The position numbers and the translations under genes were made by a program. DNA of 64,000 bases from Nitratireductor alexandrii (GTDB lineage Bacteria > Pseudomonadota > Alphaproteobacteria > Rhizobiales > Rhizobiaceae). The stretch covers positions 682,001-746,000 of the forward strand of contig NZ_RBVY01000001.1 of the NCBI RefSeq assembly GCF_004000215.1, read 5' to 3'. Of this stretch, positions 11,996 through 19,407 are shown in pieces. Each line of letters begins with the position of its first letter. Within the stretch, counting starts at the first letter, position 1. Below the pieces are notes generated by a model. That model worked only from the letters and a program-made list of their open reading frames with translations, had not been told where the DNA came from and searched no databases.

Positions 11996-12814
11996 CTAGG
12001 TCGCCTCCAGGACGGCGCTGAGGAATTGCTGGGTCCGTTCCTTGTCCGGACTGTCGAAGAGCTTGTCGGGCGTTCCCTGTTCCTCGATGCTGCCGTCGTA
12101 GAAGAACACCACGCGGTCGGAAATCTCCTTGGCGAAACCCATCTGGTGGGTGACCATAAGCATGGTCAGCTGGTGCTGATCGGCCAGCGCGCGGATCACG
12201 CTGGTCACCTCGCTGATGACCTCCGGGTCGAGCGCCGACGTCACCTCGTCGAAGAGCATGACCTGCGGGCGCATCGCCAGCGCGCGGGCGATCGCCACCC
12301 GCTGCTGCTGTCCGCCGGACAGCCGCGAGGGATGCTCGTCGCGTTTTTCCGCCATGCCGACCATGTCCAGCAGTTCCAGGGCGCGTTCCTCGGCCTCTCT
12401 TTTCGACAGTCCGAGAACCTGCACCGGGCCTTCCATGCAATTGCCGAGCGCGGTCATGTGCGGAAACAGGTTGAAATGCTGGAAACACATGCCGATCTTG
12501 CCGCGCATGCGCCGCAGATGCTGGGCGTCGCCGCGCACCAGCCGGCCGCCCTTTTCCATGTGGGTGAGCGGTTCGCCGTCGACATAGATCACGCCGGCGT
12601 CGATCTGCTCGAGTGTCATCAGCATGCGCAGAACGGTGGTTTTTCCCGAGCCGGAAGGCCCGATGATCGTCACCATCTCGCCTGCCGCCACGTCGAGATC
12701 GAGGCGGTCGAGCACGGTCAGGTCGCCATATTTCTTGGTGACGTTCTGAAACCGGATCATCGGCGCGTCGTCGCCTTCCAGCCTCAAGGGGTATTGGGTC
12801 ATGTCTTCCGTCAT
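11996..12814 (-). CDS. ehuA: Amino-acid-type ABC transporter ATP-binding protein (EhuA-like)
   Basis: 272 residues from the ATG at 12814, which forms an ATGA overlap with the ehuD stop codon; a second Met four codons later is the alternative start. Walker A GPSGSGKTT, signature LSGGQQQRVAIARA, Walker B VMLFDEVTSALD and the H-loop MVTHQMGFA are complete. The extra loop with THMEKGGRLV between the first strands and the Q-loop is typical of EhuA, the ATPase of the ectoine/hydroxyectoine importer. It powers uptake by the two permeases encoded upstream. General polar amino acid transport is the alternative; the family assignment is firmer than the substrate. Confidence 0.85.
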   Translation of the reverse strand: MTEDMTQYPLRLEGDDAPMIRFQNVTKKYGDLTVLDRLDLDVAAGEMVTIIGPSGSGKTTVLRMLMTLEQIDAGVIYVDGEPLTHMEKGGRLVRGDAQHLRRMRGKIGMCFQHFNLFPHMTALGNCMEGPVQVLGLSKREAEERALELLDMVGMAEKRDEHPSRLSGGQQQRVAIARALAMRPQVMLFDEVTSALDPEVISEVTSVIRALADQHQLTMLMVTHQMGFAKEISDRVVFFYDGSIEEQGTPDKLFDSPDKERTQQFLSAVLEAT

Positions 12815-13482
12815 TTGATCAATCCAAGTTTGCGCCGCACCGTGGTTTCGAAACGGCGAAACAGCCAGGCCAGGGGCAGCGAGAGCGCCAGAAAGACCAG
12901 GCCGACGATGGTGTAGGGCTCCAGATAGCGATAGTTTTCGGCGCCGATGGCGTTGGCGGTGTGCATCAGCTCCGCCACGCCGATCACCGACAGCATCGGC
13001 GTATCCTTCAGGATGCCGACCAGATAATTGCCGACGCCTGCCAGTGCGGGTGGCAGCGCCTGCGGCAGGATGATGCGGCGATAGGTCTTGATCACCGACA
13101 GGTTGATGGCCTTGGCGGCCTCCCACTGTCCCTTCGGCACGCTTTCGATGCCGCCGCGATAGACTTCCGAAAGATAGGCGGCGTAGTGCAGGCCGATGGC
13201 GATCAGGCCGGCCGTCCACGGCGACAGGCGCAGGCCGAACTGCGGTCCGACATAATAGACGAAGAAGACCTGCAGCAGCAGCGGCGTGGAGCGGACGAGT
13301 TCGACGAGTTCGCGCGTGATCACGGTCAAGGGGCGAAAACGCGTGCGCTGCGCCAAGGTCAGCACCAGTCCCAGCACGAGCGCGACCGCAAAGCCGCCGC
13401 CGGCGGCCAGCACGGTCTTGCCTGTCGCCTCGATCAGGCGCGGCAGGATCGTCCAGGTGAAATCCCATTTCCATTCGAGCAT
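12811..13482 (-). CDS. ehuD: ABC transporter permease, HisM/EhuD-like
   Basis: 223 residues with about five membrane segments and the HisMQ-type permease consensus (RSTPLLLQVFFVYY, YRGGIESVPKGQWEAAKA, the EAA loop that contacts the ATPase). The order ehuB-ehuC-ehuD-ehuA matches ectoine importers of rhizobia. It starts three bases after the ehuC stop (13486) and its own stop overlaps the ehuA start. With EhuC it probably forms the membrane channel heterodimer. Confidence 0.82.
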   Translation of the reverse strand: MLEWKWDFTWTILPRLIEATGKTVLAAGGGFAVALVLGLVLTLAQRTRFRPLTVITRELVELVRSTPLLLQVFFVYYVGPQFGLRLSPWTAGLIAIGLHYAAYLSEVYRGGIESVPKGQWEAAKAINLSVIKTYRRIILPQALPPALAGVGNYLVGILKDTPMLSVIGVAELMHTANAIGAENYRYLEPYTIVGLVFLALSLPLAWLFRRFETTVRRKLGLIK

Positions 13483-13485
13483 GTC

Positions 13486-14151
13486 TCAACCCTTCCCGAT
13501 CCGGCGCGCCATGGTGCGCTCGAGCCAGCGCATCAGCGGCGTGACCGTAAACCGCGCGAAGATGTAGTAGAGGATCAGCGCCGTGCCGAAGGCCTGGGCC
13601 GAAAGATAGGTGGCGCTGTTGATCTGGCGCGCCTCGAACATCAGGTCGGCAACCGAGATCAGCGCGACCAGGGCCGTGCCCTTCAGGATCTCCACCATCA
13701 GGTTGCCCCACGGCGGCAGCATGATGATGAAGGCCTGCGGCAGGATGATGCGCCACATCCGTCGCGCCGGCGACAGGTTGAGCGCCAATGCCGCCTCCCA
13801 TTGCCCCTTCGGCACCGACGCGACCGCCCCGCGCACAAGTTCGGCGCCATAGGCGCCGAAACACAGTCCGACCGTGAGAAAGCCCGCGGTGAATTTATGC
13901 AGGCTCACGCCGAACAGCGGCAGCGCAAAAAACACCCAGTAAAGCTGCACCAGCAGCGAGGTGCCGCGAAACAGCTCGATATAGACGGTGGCGATGCCGC
14001 GCACGGATTTGACCGGCGCAAGCTTCATCAACCCGGCGACGAGCGCGGCCGCCACGGCGACGAGCGCGGCCAGCACGAACTGCGCGACCGTCATCAGCGA
14101 GCCGCCGATCAGCGCCTCGCCATATGTGTTTAGAAACTCCAGATAAGACAT
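13486..14151 (-). CDS. ehuC: ABC transporter permease, HisQ/EhuC-like
   Basis: 221 residues from the ATG at 14151 (a TTG one codon upstream is less likely). It has about five membrane spans, ELFRGTSLLVQLYWVFF and the EAA-type loop VRGAVASVPKGQWEAALAL, as in amino-acid importer permeases. The RxTSLLVQLYWVFFALP run is typical of EhuC. It is separated from ehuB by 88 bp containing a stable stem-loop (14189-14219), which likely lowers expression of the membrane genes relative to the binding protein. Confidence 0.82.
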   Translation of the reverse strand: MSYLEFLNTYGEALIGGSLMTVAQFVLAALVAVAAALVAGLMKLAPVKSVRGIATVYIELFRGTSLLVQLYWVFFALPLFGVSLHKFTAGFLTVGLCFGAYGAELVRGAVASVPKGQWEAALALNLSPARRMWRIILPQAFIIMLPPWGNLMVEILKGTALVALISVADLMFEARQINSATYLSAQAFGTALILYYIFARFTVTPLMRWLERTMARRIGKG

Positions 14152-14188
14152 CAATTCCCAGCCGCCCTTCGCGGGCCTGACGTGTTGA

Positions 14189-14219
14189 GGGAGCCGGACG
14201 GCATCGCTGCCCGGCTCCC
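14189..14219 (-). promoter_or_regulatory. Intercistronic stem-loop between ehuB and ehuC
   Basis: GGGAGCCGG (14189-14197) pairs perfectly with CCGGCTCCC (14211-14219) across a 13-base loop, in the transcribed gap between the binding-protein gene and the permease gene. There is no U-tract. Such hairpins after binding-protein genes commonly protect the upstream message or attenuate read-through, giving excess binding protein. Confidence 0.55.
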
Positions 14220-14239
14220 GATCCTGTTTTCAGTGTGCG

Positions 14240-15079
14240 TCAGTCGGCTTGGCAGGCTTGCTGCGTGCTTGCATCGCCGGGCAGGTAGGTGTCGACATAA
14301 CCGTCGGCGGCGACGGTCTCCATCATCTCGTCGGAGCCGATATAACCGGCGAGCGCCTTGTTGAAGTCCTGACGGAAATCGTCGTCGGCGGGGCGGAAGC
14401 CGACCGCCACCACCTGTTTCTTGCGTCCGGTGAACGCATCGGGATCGGTTACCTCGATCCCGTCGGCCTTGCCGGCCATGTCGTTGGCCTCGAGGATCGT
14501 CGTGGCCAGGGCATCGGCCCGGCCTGCGCGCAAGGCGGCCAGGGCCGCCGTCGAATCGGGGACCACCATCACTTTGCTGTCGGGAACGCCGGCCGCCTTC
14601 GCGTCCGCGATCGTGTTGTAGCCCGCCGTCGCGACCATCGTCAGGTCCTGGTCGATCAGGTCCTGATAGGTCTCGATGCCTTTCGGATTGCCGGCGGGCA
14701 CGAGAAACACGTCGCCGAACGCGCCGATCGGATCGGAAAAGTCCATGTTCGCGCAGCGCGCGGGAAGAACGTACATGCCGCCGGTCACGATATCGACCCG
14801 GTTGGCGTTCACGCTGGGGATCAGCGCCGACCAGTCGGTCAGGACGGGTTCGATATTGGTGTAGCCCATCTTCTTGAGGACATCGATCGTGATGCCGTTG
14901 ACGAAGCCCTGGGCGGACCCGTCCTCGCCCGGATACGCCCATGGCGGTGCGGCGGCGAAACCCAGCCGGATCGGCTCGCCCGCCTCGATACGTTCGGCAA
15001 GGGGGCCGGCCTGAACGGTGGCGGCCACGAGGCTGCCCGCGATGCCGGCCAGGGCCACCTTGATGATTGATTTAAGCAA
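14240..15079 (-). CDS. ehuB: ABC transporter substrate-binding protein, EhuB-like (ectoine/hydroxyectoine type)
   Basis: 279 residues if translation starts at the TTG at 15079, which follows a strong AAAGGAGA ribosome site by five bases; an ATG-free frame extends 29 codons further but lacks a signal. The N-terminus (LKSIIKVALAGIAGSLVAATVQA) is a secretory signal peptide. The mature part has the SBP_bac_3 fold pattern: IRLGFAAAPPWAY, ALIPSVNANRVDIVTGGMYVLPARC and a late YIGSDEMMETVAADGY. The GMYxxPxRC segment is characteristic of EhuB. It is predicted to capture ectoines or polar amino acids in the periplasm. No ectoine-degradation cluster adjoins the operon, so import for osmoprotection is at least as likely as catabolism. 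Confidence 0.78.
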   Translation of the reverse strand: MLKSIIKVALAGIAGSLVAATVQAGPLAERIEAGEPIRLGFAAAPPWAYPGEDGSAQGFVNGITIDVLKKMGYTNIEPVLTDWSALIPSVNANRVDIVTGGMYVLPARCANMDFSDPIGAFGDVFLVPAGNPKGIETYQDLIDQDLTMVATAGYNTIADAKAAGVPDSKVMVVPDSTAALAALRAGRADALATTILEANDMAGKADGIEVTDPDAFTGRKKQVVAVGFRPADDDFRQDFNKALAGYIGSDEMMETVAADGYVDTYLPGDASTQQACQAD

Positions 15080-15084
15080 CGAAC

Positions 15085-15092
15085 TCTCCTTT
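15085..15092 (-). promoter_or_regulatory. Strong ribosome-binding site that fixes a TTG start for ehuB
   Basis: On the minus strand AAAGGAGA lies five bases before TTG at 15079, and no ATG or GTG in the frame sits at a comparable distance ahead of the signal peptide. The TTG start is chosen on this basis. Confidence 0.6.
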
Positions 15093-15580
15093 TCGGTTGG
15101 TTGAAAACTGACGGTCAGGTGCGCAGCGCCGCCAGCCGTTCGCCCGGCGCGGCAACGGCTTTGCAAAAACGCCGAGATATCGAAATCAGCAGTGAGGCTT
15201 CACCATGATTTTTCCCTGTCTCGCACCCCATCGCGGACGGGGTGCGGCGCGTCATGTCTCCCGCAGCCCCGAAGCCCGAAGGGCTCGTGAGCGAGGCGCT
15301 GTTCTGGTGCGTCGGAGACAGCCGGCGGCGGACGCCACCTTGAAGATTGTTTATACACTGAACAGCATCAGGGCAACCGCGCGCGCCGGTGCCGCTGCCG
15401 TAACTGTGGATTAGAACGTGCTGAATGCCCGCAACGCGCCCGGTTCCAGCCGCATGCCGGGCGTCAAAAAACCGTCAAGCGCGGCCCAAGGGCCGGCGTC
15501 GCCGCCGGTCGCGCCGCGTCGCCGAATCGCCCTTCGACCGCCAATGGAGGCGGCGTCGCGTCTTCACCGCCAGGGCATCA
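15093..15580. other. Intergenic region upstream of ehuB with no gene recognised
   Basis: About 490 bp without a credible gene. It must contain the ehuB promoter on the minus strand. A short plus-strand frame (15205-15414) has no ribosome site or family features. The stretch around 15270 contains a GCCCGAAGGGC mini-palindrome, too short to call a repeat element. Confidence 0.4.
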
Positions 15581-15853
15581 TCATTGGCGTTTGCGCCGCG
15601 CTTGCCGGTGATCGACGGACGAGGTCGTCGCATGACAGCGCGTTTTGTCGCTGGTCTGAAACAGCCCGAACACGCATTCATCGGGAAGGTCGGTGACGAA
15701 AGGCGCATGGAGTTTGGCCGCCAGAAGCAGCGCGAAAACGCACAAGCCGCATACAAAGGCTGTTTGTGCAGGAACGTCCCGAACGCGCCAGCTTAAACCC
15801 AGCCCCACTGCTGGACCGGCCAAGAACGCCACGACATAGGTCCAGTTTTCCAT
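15581..15853 (-). CDS. Small predicted membrane protein, unknown function
   Basis: A 90-residue frame starting at ATG 15853. The first half has two hydrophobic segments (about residues 5-21 and 29-46) joined by a short basic turn (WRVRD), followed by a polar basic tail of about 35 residues. A weak GGTGGGA precedes the start. I recognise no family. It lies beside the IS elements at the edge of the lower-GC block; the last third could be frameshift-derived tail rather than native sequence. Confidence 0.45.
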   Translation of the reverse strand: MENWTYVVAFLAGPAVGLGLSWRVRDVPAQTAFVCGLCVFALLLAAKLHAPFVTDLPDECVFGLFQTSDKTRCHATTSSVDHRQARRKRQ

Positions 15854-15990
15854 GGCAATCCCACCAATAGTAGAATGAGGGGATTCGCGCCGTATTTCAA
15901 GGTGAATGGTAGGGATAAAACAATGTTTAAATATATTATATTATATATTTGAAATATACCAGAATTTCCCATTTTGTGAACGATTTCTTT

Positions 15991-16083
15991 TTGAAAGCGA
16001 TGGATGACGAATACTGTGTTGCCGCGCATGAAGAGGCGATCGACCGGCACGGCAGGCCTGAGATTTTCAACACGGATCAAGAG
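15991..16083 (+). pseudogene. Remnant of an IS3-family orfB transposase
   Basis: Translating from 15991 gives a stretch with EEAIDRHGRPEIFNTDQ that closely parallels EEAIARHGRPDIFNTDQ in the orfB of the neighbouring IS3 element (16930-17000), including one catalytic Asp of the DDE triad. Only about 30 residues remain. It is preceded by AT-rich DNA and cut off at 16089 by the left end of the complete-ended IS. The differences show it is a relative, not a duplicate of the same copy. Confidence 0.65.
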
Positions 16084-16089
16084 GCGCAG

Positions 16090-16102
16090 AGAGGTGGTGC
16101 CG
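16090..16102 (+). repeat. Left terminal inverted repeat of the IS3 element
   Basis: AGAGGTGGTGCCG, identical to the reverse complement of 17339-17351. Confidence 0.75.
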
Positions 16103-16155
16103 GTTTCTGAGACAGGGGCATAAGGTGGATCGCCCGATGGAAAGGACGATCCAGC

Positions 16156-16437
16156 ATGAAGACCCGCAGACGGTTTACGGCCGAGTTCAAGGCCAAGGTC
16201 GCGCTTGAGGCGATCCGCGGCGAGCGGACGATTTCGGAACTGGCGACGAAGCACCAGCTTCACCCGAACCAGATCACGCAGTGGAAGCGGCAGGCCGTCG
16301 AGAACCTGGCCAAGGCGTTCGACGACAAGGCTTCGGATGTGCAGGCCGGCCGGGAAGCCGAGGTGACGAAGCTGCACGCCAAGATCGGCCAGCTCGTCGT
16401 CGAGCGCGATTTTTTGGCCAAAGCCTTCGATCGCTGA
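16156..16437 (+). CDS. IS3-family transposase OrfA
   Basis: 93 residues. The start MKTRRRFTAEFKAKVALEA, then the helix-turn-helix ERTISELATKHQLHPNQITQWKRQA (recognises the inverted repeats) and a C-terminal leucine-zipper-like helix define IS3 OrfA. It normally acts alone as a binding protein or, after programmed minus-one frameshifting near its end, as the N-terminal part of the OrfAB transposase. The gene is intact here. Confidence 0.9.
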   Translation: MKTRRRFTAEFKAKVALEAIRGERTISELATKHQLHPNQITQWKRQAVENLAKAFDDKASDVQAGREAEVTKLHAKIGQLVVERDFLAKAFDR

Positions 16438-16454
16438 GCCTGGATCGGAGGAGA

Positions 16455-17290
16455 ATGATGATTAATCCCGATCATGAACGGCTTTCGATCCGCCGCCAGT
16501 GCGAACTGGTGTCGATCTCGCGGGCCTCGTTCTACCGACAGACCGCCGGCGAGAACCTGGATAACCTCGAACTAATGCGTCTCATCGACGAGGTCTTCAT
16601 TGAGACGCCCTGGTATGGCTCCAGGCAGATGGCGCGGCGCCTGCGGTGTCAGGGCTGGTGCGCGGCCGCAAGCGGGTCCGGCGGCTGATGCGCAGAAGAG
16701 GCCTGTCGCCGATCTACCAGGCCCCGAAGACCCGCGAGCCGCATCCGCAGCACCGCATCTATCCCTACCTGCTACGGCATCTGGCGATCGAGCGGTCCGA
16801 TCAGATCTGGTGTGCCGACGTGACTTACATCCCGATGCGGCGCGGCTTCCTTTACCTCGTCGCCATCATGGACTGGTTCAGCCGCAAGGTGCTCGCCTGG
16901 CGGCTGTCGAACACGATGGAGGCCGACTTCTGCGTCGCCGCCATCGAAGAGGCGATTGCCCGACACGGCAGGCCCGACATCTTCAACACGGATCAGGCAA
17001 GCCAGTTCACCAGCTTCGCCTTCACAGCGTCGCTGAAGGACGCCGGTATCCGCATCTCCATGGACGGGCGCGGCCGCTGGATGGGCAATGTCTTCATCGA
17101 GCGGCTGTGGCGTAGCTTCAAATACGAGTGCGTGTTCCTTAATGCCTTCGAGACCGGCAGCGACGCCCGCAGCGGCATCGGTTCCTGGGTGGACTATTAC
17201 AACCGGCGACGCCCGCACTCGACCTTCACCGGCAGGACACCCGACGAGGTCTATGCTACGGCAGAAACGATGACGCAACTGGCGGCGTAG
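16455..17290 (+). pseudogene. IS3-family transposase OrfB, disrupted by a frameshift
   Basis: OrfB starts at ATG 16455 after GGAGGAG and reads correctly (RRQCELVSISRASFYR, WYGSRQMARRLRCQGWC) until about 16661, then continues in another frame (GRKRVRRLMRRRGLSPIYQ) to 17290. The expected join CQGW-C-V-GRKRVRRL needs one more base, so a single-base deletion near 16661-16664 is inferred. Downstream the rve integrase core retains WCADVTYIP (first Asp), IFNTDQASQF (second Asp) and FIERLWRSFKYE (Glu), so only the frameshift inactivates it. As written the element cannot make OrfAB and would need a transposase in trans. Confidence 0.85.
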
Positions 17291-17338
17291 AAACGAAACC
17301 GATCCACCTTAGCCAGGCTGCCAAGCTGTCTCACCAGG

Positions 17339-17351
17339 CGGCACCACCTCT
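17339..17351 (-). repeat. Right terminal inverted repeat of the IS3 element
   Basis: CGGCACCACCTCT on the plus strand, the exact complement of the left repeat at 16090-16102. Confidence 0.75.
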
Positions 17352-17367
17352 GATAGCTGGTGCGGTC

Positions 17368-19407
17368 TTACAGCTTCGCGCAGATTGTAGGGGCAGGCGA
17401 AAGGCGATATGCGTCGATCCGTTCGATGCCCGGCGCGGATAGGGAACGGGGTGGCGTAGTGCTGCTGATGACAAGCGTGAAGAGCATGTCGACACCTGTC
17501 CTAAGGCCCATGCCGAGTGGAGCAAGTTGCTCGGGCTCGTCCGGCACTGTCGCACCGATCATTGTCGGCGGATACGGATCGATACCGGACGGACGAGCGG
17601 CAATAACATAGCATCCCGGCGCTACGCTGTCGGGAAAAACCCATTCGTTTCCGGTTCGAGTAAGCGGGAATGATAGGTCGGCCTCAAGGGCAATGTCCCC
17701 GTTTCCGGTTATATACCGCAGCCGCAGTGGCGTGTTCATATTGAGGCCCCGGCTGTAAAGCAGCGTATCCTCCCCATAGGGGCGTGCATGGATGATGGTC
17801 GCCAGTTGAAGCGGCCTGATGGCTGAAAGGAAACGCTCGGTCTTGAGTTCCTGCGCCGCCGCAGTTCCCTCTGCCACTGGAAGGTTTTTCAGGAACCAGT
17901 CGAGCGAAACCACGTCGACGGCGACGCCGTCGACCGGGCCCGTGTTGGTACCGGAAAGGATTTCTAGGTAGGAATGCTCCTGTGGAAAGGCGGCCATCCA
18001 GGCGACGGTATCGGTATAAAGCTGGGGTGAATGCTGCGAGGCGTTTTGGATCGGGCCGAAGGTCCTTTCACCCTCTTCGCGCAAAAAAGCGAGTTTGCGA
18101 TCGAGGGTAAACGCATTCCATAGCTTGGCCGTTATGACGTCTCCTGCATGCGGTATTGAGGTGAGGAAACTGCTCGCTCCCGTCAGCGCAAGGGCGCCAA
18201 ACAGCAATTTGCGCCAGATGATGGGGCCGTCGACAATTATCGCCGGTGGCATGGCGGAGGCGAGCAGGCACCCCACTGCGACATAGACGCCGTAGTGCGT
18301 GCTCGGTGAATAAAGCACCTTGACCGCGACAAGTCCGACAAGCGTGGAAAGCCCGACAAGCCCAGGCAGGCCGTCGGCACGCAGCAAACGTCGCTGGGAC
18401 TTGAAAGCGGCGGTGAGCAAGATGGGGATGATGATGAACGGGCTGATCTTAGCGCCGAGCGACAACACCTTGATCTCGTTCCGCCAGGCAAAGGTAGTCT
18501 CGGCGATCGCGGTGATCTCAACTGCGGCGGAACGACCCAGCAAAAACAAGAAGCTCGGCGTGATAGCCGCGTAAAGGTCGATAAAGGTGTTGTTCCGTTG
18601 TTCGACGAAGCCCGCCATCGCTGCCAGATAGTTGGCGTAGCCGCCGTTCACGTAGGTGAGTGGAGCCACCGAAGCGAGAACGAATGGAAGTCCGCCCGCG
18701 AGAACACAGCCAAGTCGGCCAATCCTATTCAGGCCGTCACGCGGTGCCCAGTAGGCGTGGCCTAGGAAGATATTGACGGCGAGGGGCAGTCCGAAACCGA
18801 GCGGAAGCGGGTGCGCGCCGGCGGCAAGCGCACACGAGGCGGAGGCCAAACCCCAGACAAATGCCCCGCGCCAGGGCCGTGGGGTCGCGCCCGCATTGTG
18901 GGCGCGGTTTAACAGAAGGAATGGCAGGGCCACACTGGCGACGCCGAAAAAGACGGTTTCCTGCTCGAACCGCACGCTACGCGAGAGATGGAATATGGTG
19001 GGGCTCGCCGCGAATACGGCCGCGATGGCGAGTGCGATCTGCCGCGAGCCGGAATGACGTACCGCCAACACCACTGTCATCATCGCCGTTCCGAGTATCA
19101 ACAGCGCGGAAAACCAGCGGGACAGTCCGGGCGAAAACCCGATCAGTTCGTGAAACAACGCCCGCGGCGCAAAGGAGAGCAGGAACGGATACGCCCTGAC
19201 GTCTCCGGCATTGTAGGTGTCTGAATAGATGAGCGGATAGCGCCAGTCGCCGAGTTTGACGAACCGGAACGGGATATTGAGAAGACTCGTTTCGTCTGCT
19301 CCAGCCAGCGGGACAACATTGAGCGCGTGCAGGTGAAAAATGTACCAGGTGACCGCAATTGCAATGATCGTCAGTCGCTCTTGTTTTGGCGAAAGCGGAA
19401 TGATCAT
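17368..19407 (-). CDS. Polytopic membrane protein, GT-C glycosyltransferase-like
   Basis: 679 residues from the ATG at 19407, which overlaps the preceding gene's stop codon (ATGA); the longer frame upstream is spurious. About ten hydrophobic segments fill residues 1-450 and a soluble domain of roughly 200 residues follows. An acidic pair in GADETSLLN shortly after the first membrane helix sits where GT-C enzymes (ArnT/PMT-like) have their catalytic Asp/Glu in the first periplasmic loop. That and the glycan operon suggest transfer of a sugar from a polyprenyl-phosphate donor, which the GT2 at the head of the operon could supply. I recognise no closer family. The stop lies 16 bp from the IS3 right end. 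Confidence 0.65.
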   Translation of the reverse strand: MIIPLSPKQERLTIIAIAVTWYIFHLHALNVVPLAGADETSLLNIPFRFVKLGDWRYPLIYSDTYNAGDVRAYPFLLSFAPRALFHELIGFSPGLSRWFSALLILGTAMMTVVLAVRHSGSRQIALAIAAVFAASPTIFHLSRSVRFEQETVFFGVASVALPFLLLNRAHNAGATPRPWRGAFVWGLASASCALAAGAHPLPLGFGLPLAVNIFLGHAYWAPRDGLNRIGRLGCVLAGGLPFVLASVAPLTYVNGGYANYLAAMAGFVEQRNNTFIDLYAAITPSFLFLLGRSAAVEITAIAETTFAWRNEIKVLSLGAKISPFIIIPILLTAAFKSQRRLLRADGLPGLVGLSTLVGLVAVKVLYSPSTHYGVYVAVGCLLASAMPPAIIVDGPIIWRKLLFGALALTGASSFLTSIPHAGDVITAKLWNAFTLDRKLAFLREEGERTFGPIQNASQHSPQLYTDTVAWMAAFPQEHSYLEILSGTNTGPVDGVAVDVVSLDWFLKNLPVAEGTAAAQELKTERFLSAIRPLQLATIIHARPYGEDTLLYSRGLNMNTPLRLRYITGNGDIALEADLSFPLTRTGNEWVFPDSVAPGCYVIAARPSGIDPYPPTMIGATVPDEPEQLAPLGMGLRTGVDMLFTLVISSTTPPRSLSAPGIERIDAYRLSPAPTICAKL

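Larger units (their letters stand above)
16090..17351 (+). mobile_element. IS3-family insertion sequence (about 1.26 kb), transposase frameshifted
   Basis: The element is bounded by perfect 13-bp terminal inverted repeats AGAGGTGGTGCCG (16090-16102) and its complement at 17339-17351, with further partial matches inside (GAGACAG on both sides, then AAGGTGGATCG). It contains orfA (16156-16437) and orfB in the minus-one frame relative to orfA, the standard IS3 arrangement. No flanking target duplication is evident. Its left end abuts a transposase remnant, and its right end is 16 bp from the stop codon of the lower-GC operon at 17368. Exact ends could differ by one or two bases. Confidence 0.85.

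Noticed and set aside
15265-15290. GCCCGAAGGGC palindromes here and near 44898, possible REP-like repeat
   Set aside because: Only 11 bp shared, flanks differ, and similar short palindromes are expected in this composition.
15205-15414. 69-codon plus-strand frame upstream of ehuB
   Set aside because: No ribosome site, Arg/Ala-rich noise composition, no family.
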